The notes below the pieces were generated by a model. The model searched no databases, had not been told where the DNA came from, and was given only the letters and a program-made list of their open reading frames with translations. Below, one piece after another: positions 1 through 8,908 of a stretch of DNA of 23,223 bases. Each line of letters opens with the position of its first letter. The first letter of the stretch is position 1. The DNA is from Rostrohypoxylon terebratum (taxonomy: Eukaryota > Ascomycota > Sordariomycetes > Xylariales > Hypoxylaceae). The stretch lies in assembly GCA_022497145.1 (NCBI GenBank), contig MU386066.1:1-23223 (forward strand), in the 5' to 3' direction. The position numbers and the translations under genes were made by a program.

Positions 1-913
1 TCATGGAGATCACTTCCGGCCGGTGTTTTGCCGCGATTGGTCGTAGATGTTTTCGTTTGTGGGTCTTCTTTCGAGGCTTAGTTTTCAGGATTGTGGCAAA
101 GGGGCAGAACAAATATATAGAGGTCTAATAACACTGATGCTGCACCGGTGGCAACCCCGTACGGAACCAGTATATTTTGTTGGTTTTCAGTAGTAGAAGG
201 TACCAGTTCGTCCCAAGAGTGGCCCGGCCGTGGTGTAATGTAGACCACAGCCATGGGAATGGCGGGTATGTAAATTATGAAGTCGAATACTATGCCGACC
301 TAGACGGCTATTCTTATCATGCGGGAGACGGAGAAGAGCTTCAAATACATGAGAAGAATTGCTGCTTTGCAAAGTGCAATGAAGCTGAAAAACCCGGCGA
401 TGATGAAAATAATCTGCTAGGTGATAAGTTGCGCAGATGCCTCATGCAAGATTGAACATGGACTCACCTTCATGTAATATCCAGTGAACCAACATGCTGG
501 GATATCCCATTGATGACGGGCAAAGCGATACTCTAGTCGTCAACTCGTAAGCAACAATAGCGCCTTATTACACCTAATCGAATAAAGGAAGATCGTACGC
601 GATAGGATGATACCAGTAAACCCAATATCAATAATTGTGCCGACTATGATCAAATCTATTGAGTCGTTTTGTTAGGTAAACTAGACTTTCCATATTTCCA
701 AAAGAGCTACCTACAGTCCGCAACATCCAATACTCTTCTGTTTACCCAGATTCTTATAAGTACGAATATAAATGCCCACAGTGTCACAAGAATCGAAATA
801 GCAAACATAGTGGGAGCCAACGAGTAGGGGTTTACGAGATTGGATACCTGACCCTCTGGTGGCTTGGCGGATGGTATCATGCAAAGGTCAATTCCGGGCG
901 GTAATGAATCCAT
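1..913 (-). pseudogene. Rhodopsin-domain (PTH11-like) integral membrane protein, decayed and cut by window edge
   Basis: Reading exons 913-715, 655-599, 532-468 and 416 to beyond position 1 gives a fungal Rhodopsin-domain protein. The N-terminus has the usual PPGxDLC start, then a membrane segment ending RIWVNRR. DYLIIVG opens the second segment, followed by the family hallmark FARHQWDIPACWFTGYYMK, a third segment (LCKAAILLMYLKLF), a fourth (VFDFIIYIPAIPMAVVYITPRP) and a fifth (GAASVLLDLYIFVLPL). The three introns (59, 66 and 51 nt) all have GT-AG ends and keep frame. The fourth exon is broken by an in-frame TAG at 300-302, about codon 146, where a Trp is likely. A probable +1 shift near 97-106 leads to a stop at 78-80. 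Such proteins are seven-helix membrane proteins, some acting as receptors. The function here is probably lost. The 3' end lies outside the window. Confidence 0.75.
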
Positions 914-1868
914 CTTGTGACTTTCGTTGGTGATTCAATTAGGGTAGTGGGAAGTCGCTGAAGAGGAAATATGAATAGCGAACAGTGAGAAGATAGAGGA
1001 AGTACAGGCAACTGGATTTGTTATAAAGAAATCGGGGTTTTAGCCATGAGCACTTAAGCTTGGAATTTGCCAGTTTCATATTAAAGTATTAACATGCTGC
1101 AAGGCAGGCAGGCAGGTAGGTACCTAGGTAGCAAGCACAAGATCAAGATTGGCATGCCTCGCCGAATAGGTAACTACCTAACATAGTTTTCGTAGAATAT
1201 CCGGGAATACCTACAAGACCGGAACGCTAAATTACTACTCAGAACAGTATCTTTAATGGACCAGATCTGATACGGCGAAGACAACGTTCCTACCTACCTA
1301 GGTAGCATTTGTAGGTATCTGGGGACCATGTCGACTTAAGACAAGGTTGTCAATTTTACTAGACTAGGTACCTACATGAATGATCATCGACGAGCCAACA
1401 AATCAGTCTCGTTGTACTCTGTAGGTTATCGTCGAGCATGTTGCACTACGCTCCAACAATAAAACATCATGATGCTAACCTAGCAGCCTAGGTACTAGGT
1501 GGGTACCTAAAAGGAGTCCTATGGTATTACAACAAACATCATTCAACTTCTGTGTGGTAAGTCAGTTATGTAATCTCCAAACATAGTAGTTTCTAACAGA
1601 CAGCGAAGATGGAAAATGGGAGATGGAAGATGGAGGGAAGTAGGTGTTACAGTATTTGGTATTGCAATGACACACTCTCCAAATCGTTATTTCTGTTGGT
1701 GCCCATGTTGAAGATTTTGAATGGTATGATCCATGACGACGATCTTTGTGACTGAAGGCTAAGCCTATTCCCTGGGCCGTTCCGGGGCCGTTGGTCCCGT
1801 ATATCTGCATATCCTGAGATCAAAGTGACGAGGTGATTCGATAACATAAGTGCTAGTAACCCCAAGGT
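914..1868. other. Intergenic spacer rich in TACCTAGGTA-type motifs
   Basis: No convincing gene is visible on either strand. The stretch holds GGCAGGCAGGCAGGTAGGTA followed by TACCTAGGTA (1101-1132). Further copies of the CCTAGG/GGTACC motif lie near 1290-1305, 1365-1375 and 1487-1510. A purine-rich GGAAGATGGA-like stretch lies at 1603-1640. It is the upstream region of the leftward Rhodopsin-type gene and the downstream region of the next leftward gene. Confidence 0.6.
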
Positions 1869-2804
1869 TTAAATCACTATACACTGTGCCGTTGTACATC
1901 CCCTTCTCTTCCCCTTATCATAACTCGCGACCTCCTCTCCTAAGTTTCCTGTCGTCTTGCTAAAGTGCTTACCCCTGATCTTATCCCTGAACGGCAACTC
2001 GGGCGCCCGAACCGCTAGTGGCTCTGTCTTCGAACGCCTTATTATGTCGTTATGCGTCTGGTGATACATCAACGTCGCGAGCTGGTGGTTCGTCTGCGGA
2101 CTGAACCTAGGGCTCTCTGGCTTATGTTCATGCTCCTCGTTTTTCATATCAGGTCTCGTGTGCGCCGCGGGTGGAAGCTGTATCTGTACCACTTCCCGTT
2201 CTCCATCTCTCTCCTGTTCCAGCTCCCGCTCTCTCCCTATATCTATGCTAGGTTCCACTATCACTCTCGCCTCCCCAAAAGCTTCCCGTAACGTCGCCGG
2301 TGTAGCCCCACTCCCCAATCCCGACACGCTCCGATTTTCCGATCCGCGCCGTAGCATAGTCATCCGCTTTACTCTCTTCCTGAGTCCGCTTAGATCCACT
2401 ATTCGTGGCTTCGTTGGGGCGCGGCGCCCAAACCGCGCCGTCCCTTTCTCGATCGTCGCCTCGAAGCTCGAGGCTGAGGGGTACCCCACGCTATCGCGTA
2501 TTGCGACCGCTTCCAAGTGCGCGCTAGAGCGAGTGTATGATTGTCGGGAAGGCCGGCGCCGACTTTGGGGGACCAGGGTGTTATTTGGGAATGAGTTCGG
2601 GTTGGGGTTAGGGTTGATGGGGGAAGAGGGGGCAGTATTGTAGTCGCGCACTTTGCTGAAGATCCATGTTCGCGATGCGAAGCTAGCTTGCGAGCCGCGC
2701 GCCGTTTCGACCGGCGGAACCGGCGCCGGGAGTGTCTGTGTTGAGTACACGCTGCTGGTGGAAGATCTGGTGGCGCTGGCGCGGCGGTTTGGAGGGTTTT
2801 CCAT
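1869..2804 (-). CDS. Disordered basic protein with C-terminal CaaX prenylation box
   Basis: This is a single-exon frame of 311 codons. I do not recognise a family. The protein is rich in Ser, Arg, Pro and Glu with no obvious globular domain. A Ser/Thr-rich N-terminus is followed by a Pro-Asn repeat (INPNPNPNSF, about residues 62-71). A strongly basic segment (LRKRVKRMTMLRRGSENR) sits near residue 142. An acidic stretch rich in Glu and Arg lies near residues 189-206. The last residues are KGKRRGCTTAQCIVI, so Cys308 heads a C-I-V-I CaaX box, with a polybasic patch and a second cysteine (Cys303) five residues upstream. That layout resembles the lipidated tail of Ras-type proteins and suggests prenylation, possible palmitoylation and membrane anchoring. 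The start at 2804 is the first ATG in frame; no intron is needed. High GC and a long open frame support coding. Confidence 0.72.
   Translation of the reverse strand: MENPPNRRASATRSSTSSVYSTQTLPAPVPPVETARGSQASFASRTWIFSKVRDYNTAPSSPINPNPNPNSFPNNTLVPQSRRRPSRQSYTRSSAHLEAVAIRDSVGYPSASSFEATIEKGTARFGRRAPTKPRIVDLSGLRKRVKRMTMLRRGSENRSVSGLGSGATPATLREAFGEARVIVEPSIDIGRERELEQERDGEREVVQIQLPPAAHTRPDMKNEEHEHKPESPRFSPQTNHQLATLMYHQTHNDIIRRSKTEPLAVRAPELPFRDKIRGKHFSKTTGNLGEEVASYDKGKRRGCTTAQCIVI
2600..2617 (+). repeat. Telomere-like GGGTTGGGGTTAGGGTT tract inside a coding region
   Basis: A TTAGGG unit (2608-2613) with a flanking degenerate unit lies inside the leftward CaaX-protein gene. On the coding strand it reads CCTAACCCCAACCCG and encodes the Pro-Asn repeat of that protein. 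Confidence 0.6.
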
Positions 2805-3327
2805 TGTCCGCTAGAGGGTACCTATCTGGATGACTAGTACTCTGATTCACTTTCTCATTGCTATAGAAATAAAAAGTTGCAAACAATATCCTCTGCGTTG
2901 CGGCTTTTCCTAATGCGAAGCAGCGAAAAGATCGTCACATCTGCGAATGGGTCGGCGCTCGTTAAAAAGGGGCTCCCATTGGTAGAATGTGATGGGCCTG
3001 AATCACGGTCCTCGACGTGTCGTTACTTACGTGGCATAGCCTATGCGCTCTTACTCGTTCTGCTACTCCATCCACAACTTATGAGTTGTAGTACATCAGA
3101 TTTCAACTGTTTCGTAGGATAACTTGATTTTGTCACCAATAACCTATGAGTTGGCATGAGTTTTGGTGATGCCAATTCATCGCATGATCTACTTAGACAA
3201 TGAACACAGTAAAAATATAAACTGTGTTACTTAAATAACATGTATTGAAGAAAACTTTGCTTAGTATCTCATACCTTTGCGCATTAGTTATTGTTTGCAC
3301 TTTGTAAAGGGTCATTCTTACAGAAAG

Positions 3328-3347
3328 GACAACCTTGGAAGCCTCAT
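3328..3347 (+). repeat. 20-bp dispersed direct repeat, copy 1
   Basis: GACAACCTTGGAAGCCTCAT occurs here and again at 14049-14068 in the same orientation. Both copies are intergenic. The flanks do not match, so they look like remnants of a longer dispersed element. Confidence 0.7.
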
Positions 3348-3594
3348 CCGATATGAGACTTACCGAGCTATTTTGGCATATCTGTTAGCAACGCCAATAA
3401 TAAATGGATATCTCTGGAACACAAAAGTAGTAGTCTATTGACTGCTTTTCATTCATTACCTATCTTTGTAAGTTTGAGTTTCAGGTAGAGGCATTTGGAT
3501 ATTAAAAGAACCTATTGAAGAAATGTTTGCAACGAGGAATCACAAGTGAGAAGTCATGTTTATCAATACGAGCCCTGGGGAGTGAATTTATTTA

Positions 3595-3648
3595 AGGAAA
3601 ACTTTACTTTTTTGAGGATATGTGTTTAAAGTGTTGTAAAGTTTTCCT
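3595..3648. repeat. 13-bp perfect inverted repeat (hairpin)
   Basis: AGGAAAACTTTAC at 3595-3607 is the exact reverse complement of GTAAAGTTTTCCT at 3636-3648, with a 28-nt loop. It lies about 300 bp beyond the 3' end of the GMC oxidoreductase gene. It could be a transposon-derived foldback or play a role in transcript ending. Confidence 0.5.
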
Positions 3649-3945
3649 AATTATCACCTTGTTAGGAACCTACGGACACATTTGTTCCTCATGATGGGCA
3701 TGCGCAATGAGTTGGACTATGGTTGATAATACCTACCTAAGGTAGGTACCTAGCTTCCAGACCATGTACTATATTTCTCAAGGATCATATCAAATATGTA
3801 CCAAGATAGACCAATACCTGGATATCATTCAGCTCCATACCTAGGTTCTAGAGATCATCTCGATCTACCTATTGTATGTACCTATAATACCTAGTTTTGC
3901 ATTCCGTTAACTCCGGGCAGATCCATTTTCGCGCACATCTCCTAT

Positions 3946-6001
3946 TCATTCCAACCCATGTATTTCCTTGATTATATCGGCTGCCCGTTCCGCAAATGCA
4001 TATACGGTAGTTTGTAAACTTGCCGTGCTAATTAACGGAATGGCGCTCGCGTCTACTATACGCAAGTTCTCTACTCCGTAGACCCCTAGTCGTGTATCCA
4101 CAACTCCACCTTTTTCTTTCGGAAGCATAGCGCAGCTACCACAGACGTGCCATACCCTATAGGATCATAGTGTTAGCAATAATTACTGATTGAGTTATGT
4201 AATTGAATAAGAAAAAGGTTATCACTGACGATACTGCGTTCGACTTTACATAGTCCTTCGTTTGGTCCAAGTCACTCATATCGAACGGAGAAGTAATGCG
4301 ACGAAGAGGTTGTTTGAGTACCTGGCTGAACTCAGGCGATGTCACGATAGTCTCAATGTATTGGACATGGCGCGCATGGATCTCAATATCCAGGGGATGA
4401 GATAGATAGTTTGGGTTGATAACCGGAGATGCGGAGATCTGATCGGAGCCTATGTGAACGCTACCACGGGAAAGGGGCTGCGAAAGCATTACGCTAAACG
4501 TAATAAATTTCCCATCTAGAAGGCTTGGTTTGGGTTCGGTTGTACATGGTATTTGTGAGAGTGCGGCGAGAAAAGTTCCTGATGGTTCTTCTGGATTAAG
4601 TAATGTTTTCTCTGCTATATCGTAGTAGATGCTGTCTCGGGCTTGTTCGGGGTATTTTCCCGGAGCTGGTCGGTGTTTGTTTAGTTGGGTTTCCAGCATA
4701 TCGCGGCATTCACCAGAAAGACACTTAGCCAAGGGCATGTACGCATATACATGAACTCCGAGTGAGCCAAGCATTCCTGACCTATCAGCCGCATAATCTT
4801 TCACTGTTGCGGTATGTTAGCGAAGGATAATTCGGATAAAATCCAGCCAGACGGACTGGCAGTCATCAAGATAACGACAAACCGCAAATAGACAAGCAAA
4901 GAGTTCGGTGATACGTACTAGCTTTTCCTAGCGCTTGAGGATCTTGTCGTATTAGATCATCGAGAGTGTCGACGTCGTCGGCTGCTTCGTAGCTTACGTA
5001 ACAGCCTAGATGATCCTGGAGATTTTCACCAACCTGTGGCAAATCCTTGACAACCTGAATATTGTGCTGTTCTAATATTTTCGCATTGCCTATTCCGGAT
5101 AGTTCCAGTAGTTTGGGGGATTGTAGAGCCCCTGCAGCGAGTATCACTTCCTTGGCCGCAATGGCCGTCTTCGTCTTATTATTCTGTTTATACTGAACGC
5201 CATAAGCTCTCGGTTGATGGCCGCCATCGATGAGGATTTTCTCTGCCAGGGCGTTTGTATGGACATGTAGGTTTTCGCGTTGCCTGATGGGGTTGTAATA
5301 TGCCGAAGCAGCATAGCTTCGCTCCTTGGTTTCCGGATGGATGCTTGCCATAGTACTAAACCCTCCCACAGAAGCACCCAGGAATGGATCGGTTGTCATG
5401 TAATATCCGTCATTTTTAAAGGAGTCTATCCAAGCCTTTCGAATAGGATGAGAGCTGTCGCCGGAAAAAGAAGCATGGATGGGGCCTTTGGATGAGTCAT
5501 TTCTTGCAGTCCACTCGTCTATTCTCAATGTTTTCTTCAAAGCTTCATCGGCGTGGGGCGATGTGAATGTCTTGGCATAATATTTTTGGAGGGTGTCCCA
5601 ATTCCACCCATCGTTGCCCAGAGACTCCCAAGAATCAATTAGCCCCTTGGCGGGCGGTGCGAACACGTGTGAGTTGATGGCACTAGAACCCCCCAATGCC
5701 TTGCCTTGATTTAAAGCAACTCGTCTACTTTCGAGATTTGGCTGATGGGAATCTTAGTTTGCCGTTCCTATAATTAAATGTGTGCACGTACCTGAGGCTC
5801 GGTCTGGAAGCTCCAATCGGCTTTTGATCCGAGAAGAATTTGGAAAAATGCTGGGGTAATGATCCGGAGGTCTCCAGTAAGATCGCCACCAGCTTCCAAG
5901 ACAAGAACCCGTTGACTCGGGTCTTCAGAGAGACGGTTGGCCAGGACCAGACCAGCTGTCCCTCCACCGACTATCACGAAATCATAAAATTGCGCCGTCA
6001 T
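3946..6001 (-). CDS. GMC-family FAD-dependent oxidoreductase
   Basis: Four exons (6001-5792, 5741-4919, 4803-4230, 4156-3946) join in frame to 605 aa, a normal GMC length. Introns are 50, 115 and 73 nt. The FAD ADP-binding fold is at the N-terminus (VIVGGGTAGLVLANRL, residues 9-24) with LVLEAGGD after it. GMC signature 1 (GKALGGSSAIN) is at residues 83-93 and signature 2 (GALQSPKLLELSGIG) at 274-288. The C-terminal catalytic region reads WHVCGSCAM, then NLRIVDASAIPLISTASLQT. Family members oxidise alcohols, sugars or related CH-OH donors. There is no signal peptide ahead of the FAD motif, so the enzyme is probably intracellular, unlike secreted glucose or aryl-alcohol oxidases. The second catalytic position, usually His or Asn, appears to be Ser. 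The last intron uses donor GTCAGT; the nearby GTGATA would give the wrong frame. Substrate is unknown. Confidence 0.93.
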
Positions 6002-6361
6002 ATCTTAGTTGAAAGTCGGCTTTGACTTTGAATAGAAGCGGAGATACCCAGCAAGAGAAATTCTCAGCCTTTTTGAAGAGTTGAAGAAGTAAGACGGTAG
6101 CGTGTTCTGTTCCAAATTTAGAGCGGGGGTTTCCGCCCTGGTGAGAGGCCAACTCGGGACCGCGGACTCTTGGTAAGGCGATCCAATCATTTGTGAGAAA
6201 ATCATAGGCAGCAAGTTCTTTTAAACGCCGTCAGTGTAATCATGAAATGAGGCGCAAAGTCATGAGGATTTCGAAGGAAACGAATGCGAGTGTAACTGGG
6301 TGTTCTTCAGAGGAGATCAACTAATGGGATTAAACGACGTACTTATTTGGAATACTTAGGC

Positions 6362-6388
6362 AGGTACTAGGTAGGTACTAGGTAGGTA
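6362..6388 (+). repeat. Tandem AGGTACTAGGT repeat
   Basis: An 11-bp unit, AGGTACTAGGT, occurs twice in tandem and is followed by AGGTATGCCTAGG. It is the densest example of the short GGTA/CCTAGG motif that recurs in nearly all spacers of the window. Confidence 0.65.
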
Positions 6389-6749
6389 TGCCTAGGCAGT
6401 TCAGATAGTATCCGATCCCACAGGATGCGCGTCTAGATTTGTGAACTTGTTTACCTAATCCGGCCGGCAGTGTGAAAGCACAAGACCATTGCAGGTAGTA
6501 TTCAGATATCCGGGTATATCTTCCTAGGCAGCTTTGCCCCGCCATCGGCTTAGTGTTAAGCTAACCTAGGTACTGTCGCAAATAAGAATCGGTCCTGAGA
6601 TAAACTCTTCGGTACCGAATATTGTTCTCTTGTCACACGTGTCCTCAATATAATTCTCCAATATGTACGATCTTATCTAATAAAAGCTAATAGGCTACTG
6701 GGATCATCATATAGTACCTAGGAAGTATAGTTCAGAATCATTCCGTGGT

Positions 6750-7030
6750 TTGAGCCGGCGACGGTGTGAAAAAGATCAGCGGGGCGGCAGCCCGGCCGCT
6801 CGACGCGCGACGTAAAAAGAGCCAAATAAAAGGCGTCTACGGAAATGCCCCGATTCCCGTAGTTATTTCCGCTATATTCGGATCCGTGTCCGGCTATCCG
6901 AACCCGGCGCGGTCGCTTCCAGGGATATCATATCGAGATCCGCGACTCAGCTATCGTCTATACATAGTAGAGGGACCTTGCAGATCAGCGGTGTCAATCC
7001 CAAGAGATCTTCGATCTGTCCCACATTCTA
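6750..7030. other. GC-rich island with clustered CGG/CCG triplets
   Basis: The island differs in composition from the AT-rich DNA around it. It contains CCCGGCCGCTCGACGCGCGAC and a run near 6878-6912 with five CGG/CCG triplets, including CGGATCCG. A 94-codon frame (6766-7050, +) spans it but shows no recognisable domain. It may be a regulatory region, since CGG repeats are the usual target of Zn2Cys6 factors, or a relic. Confidence 0.3.
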
Positions 7031-7323
7031 GGCAGGGCGATAAAATTTAATCTTTCAATGACCAACCCAACTGTAGAAACCTGCAGGTCCATTAACAGCT
7101 AAATTAAATCAGGCTTGTGCTCTTACAATAATCAACCTATGGCCAACATTGGAAGTATTCAAATGTGAGTCCACGGCCTCCTCTTTAGCACGATACGCTA
7201 AGCTAAAGGGTCTTGTTTCCCCTGGCACCTATTAATATCAGGCAAGTATTGGGAGGACTATAAGAATTGATCTTAATTTATGTCATAATGCCGAGAGGCG
7301 AGCGGTTCAGTTGGATATTTTCG

Positions 7324-7406
7324 GGGATAGGGGTTATGCAGGGTTAGGGTTATGATTGCGGGGATTCAGGGTTCCTTTGGGGTTAGGGTTATTGAGGGTT
7401 AGGGTA
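7324..7406 (+). repeat. Interstitial telomere-like repeats (TTAGGG), G-rich on plus strand
   Basis: Three exact TTAGGG units (7344-7349, 7383-7388, 7399-7404) lie among degenerate GGGGTTA and CAGGGTT units. The G-rich strand is the plus strand here, the opposite orientation to the tracts at 19790-19842 and 21866-21877. Confidence 0.75.
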
Positions 7407-7660
7407 TCCACGCCATCATAGTAGATATCGTATGGTGACAGAAAGCTCACATCCCATGTTGACTTGAAGGCCGCATAATGAAATACTATATACTACCTAG
7501 TCATTCGATTGAAACCGTTTCAATCTATTTAATACGATTTGTTGACGCGATCAAGCTGAAAATGGATGACGAATGGCGCGGGGTAAGGTTAAACCCAACG
7601 ATGCACAAAGATTGAAGCTAGATACAGACGAGGTCTTATTATACAGAAGTCACCACAGCT

Positions 7661-7837
7661 TCATCTAAGGTTTGGATCGACTTGGTGGTCTAGGTTTATA
7701 GACGGATTTTCAATGCCATGGTCAATAACCTCTAATAGTAGCTCCATACATTCCTCTCTTATAAGATCTAGGACAGCAGTCTTACTAAGTAGCGATATCT
7801 CCCGTAGCGAGCAGACACGGCATTTGAACGCCTTAGG
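7661..7837 (-). pseudogene. Possible relic of an unidentified protein-coding gene
   Basis: A 58-codon minus-strand frame without an upstream ATG reads FKCRVCSLREISLLSKTAVL, then LIREECMELLLEVIDHG. It has a CxxC pair and helix-like, conserved-looking composition, unlike random translation. It is bounded by stops on both sides, and I could not extend it convincingly through introns. I do not recognise the family. A transposon or gene fragment is possible, and so is chance. Confidence 0.22.
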
Positions 7838-8848
7838 TTACTGCTCAAGAGTTACTCGACGGCACCTATCGTCCTATGTTTCTAAGAAGAATAAAAACTG
7901 GAAATAGTGCAATTCTTGGTCTTTTAAAGAATCCCACATCCAGGATCCCACATCTAAGAGATAGCAACAGACATTAAATACAGATGTTATCTTAAGAATT
8001 AGATAAAGTGTTATCGCTCAAGAGTTCATGCAAAGTTGGCTGGCTGTCACGTCAAGGCTAATCATAATAGTGGGGCAATTGTTGATGATCGGGACGAGAC
8101 GCGATGACGATATATCACGACATTCAACCTCCAATTGTCATCATCAAACTTTCAAGAAACGATTTGCCTGAAAATTATAACATGTATCATCCAGACATGG
8201 TTATTACTCTTCATTGTGACAGAATTCCTACATACCTGGGTACTCTCGTTCGTCATGTTAGTACAAAGGGTATCTGTAATGCTTTGTCCCATAGCGTCTT
8301 TCGGTCGACAGCCCGTTGCTCGAGCTTCATTCCTAACTATGATAACGTGCTGGCGTGAGGAACCCCACCATAAAGGTATTCGTAATGGCAAGGTTAGAAA
8401 ACGGGGAATCTATTGGCGGGCATAATACCAAATATAGCGAACCATTTCCGGCGGTGGACGACTTTTTACAGCGCCTGCGGCTGGATATAATATCGTTACC
8501 TTCTAGTTTTTTCGTGTATTTAAGTGAATAAACTAAAGCCTTTATATGCATAACCTGAGGCAATCTCAATTCGATCTTCATATGAAGATCTTGTAGTACG
8601 GAGAAATGCTTCGTTCGGAATCGTTCAGCTTGTTGCAGACTGATAGTTGGTCGATTACGTCGCACAGCTACTGGTAACTGGTATCTGATCGTGATAGAGA
8701 TTCCCAAATTGGGAAGATATGTGAACCCCCACACTGGGGACCCTTGGAAGATGTGACAGCATTGGATAGTTGTATGCATGTAGCTAATAATCGTTGCAAA
8801 TGATACCATCCAACTGGTATTGCGCCGTCTCCTCCATATCCACTTCGA

Positions 8849-8857
8849 TATATAAAG
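8849..8857 (+). promoter_or_regulatory. TATA-like box upstream of MFS transporter
   Basis: TATATAAAG lies 52 nt upstream of the MFS start codon, in a plausible position for a fungal core promoter. Confidence 0.4.
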
Positions 8858-8908
8858 AGAGAATTTTGGGATCGACCATATCCATTCCTCAGAGAACTCA
8901 ACGTCAAG

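Larger units (their letters stand above)
2805..3945. other. Gene-poor AT-rich spacer with hairpin and dispersed repeats
   Basis: I see no supported gene. The 81-codon frame at 2877-3122 has a hydrophobic stretch but nothing recognisable. The stretch contains a 13-bp inverted repeat (3595-3607 and 3636-3648), one copy of a 20-bp sequence also found at 14049-14068, and several TACCTAGGTA-type motifs between 3730 and 3895. Confidence 0.55.
6002..8908. other. Long gene-poor region between divergent GMC and MFS genes
   Basis: This 2.9-kb spacer has no gene I can support. It holds tandem GGTACTAGGTA units (6362-6388), other TACCTAGG-type motifs, a GC-rich island (about 6750-7030), telomere-like tracts (7324-7406), a weak coding-like relic on the minus strand (7661-7837), and the promoter of the rightward MFS gene with TATATAAAG at 8849-8857. 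Open frames at 6005-6214, 6766-7050 and 8104-8425 show no family features. Confidence 0.55.

Noticed and set aside
2158..2643. 161-codon plus-strand frame
   Set aside because: It lies antisense inside the longer CaaX-protein frame and translates to low-complexity Ser/Leu/Arg sequence.
2877..3122. 81-codon plus-strand frame with a Leu-rich stretch
   Set aside because: The hydrophobic stretch is not N-terminal, there is no family similarity, and the composition matches the spacer around it.
6005..6214. 69-codon minus-strand frame just upstream of the GMC gene
   Set aside because: It has no recognisable features and lies where the GMC 5' UTR and promoter should be. The GMC start at 6001 leads directly into the FAD-binding motif, so no upstream exon is needed.
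7920..7970. Two CCCACATC units resembling a short tandem array
   Set aside because: Only two imperfect units, with no spacer regularity; not a CRISPR or satellite.
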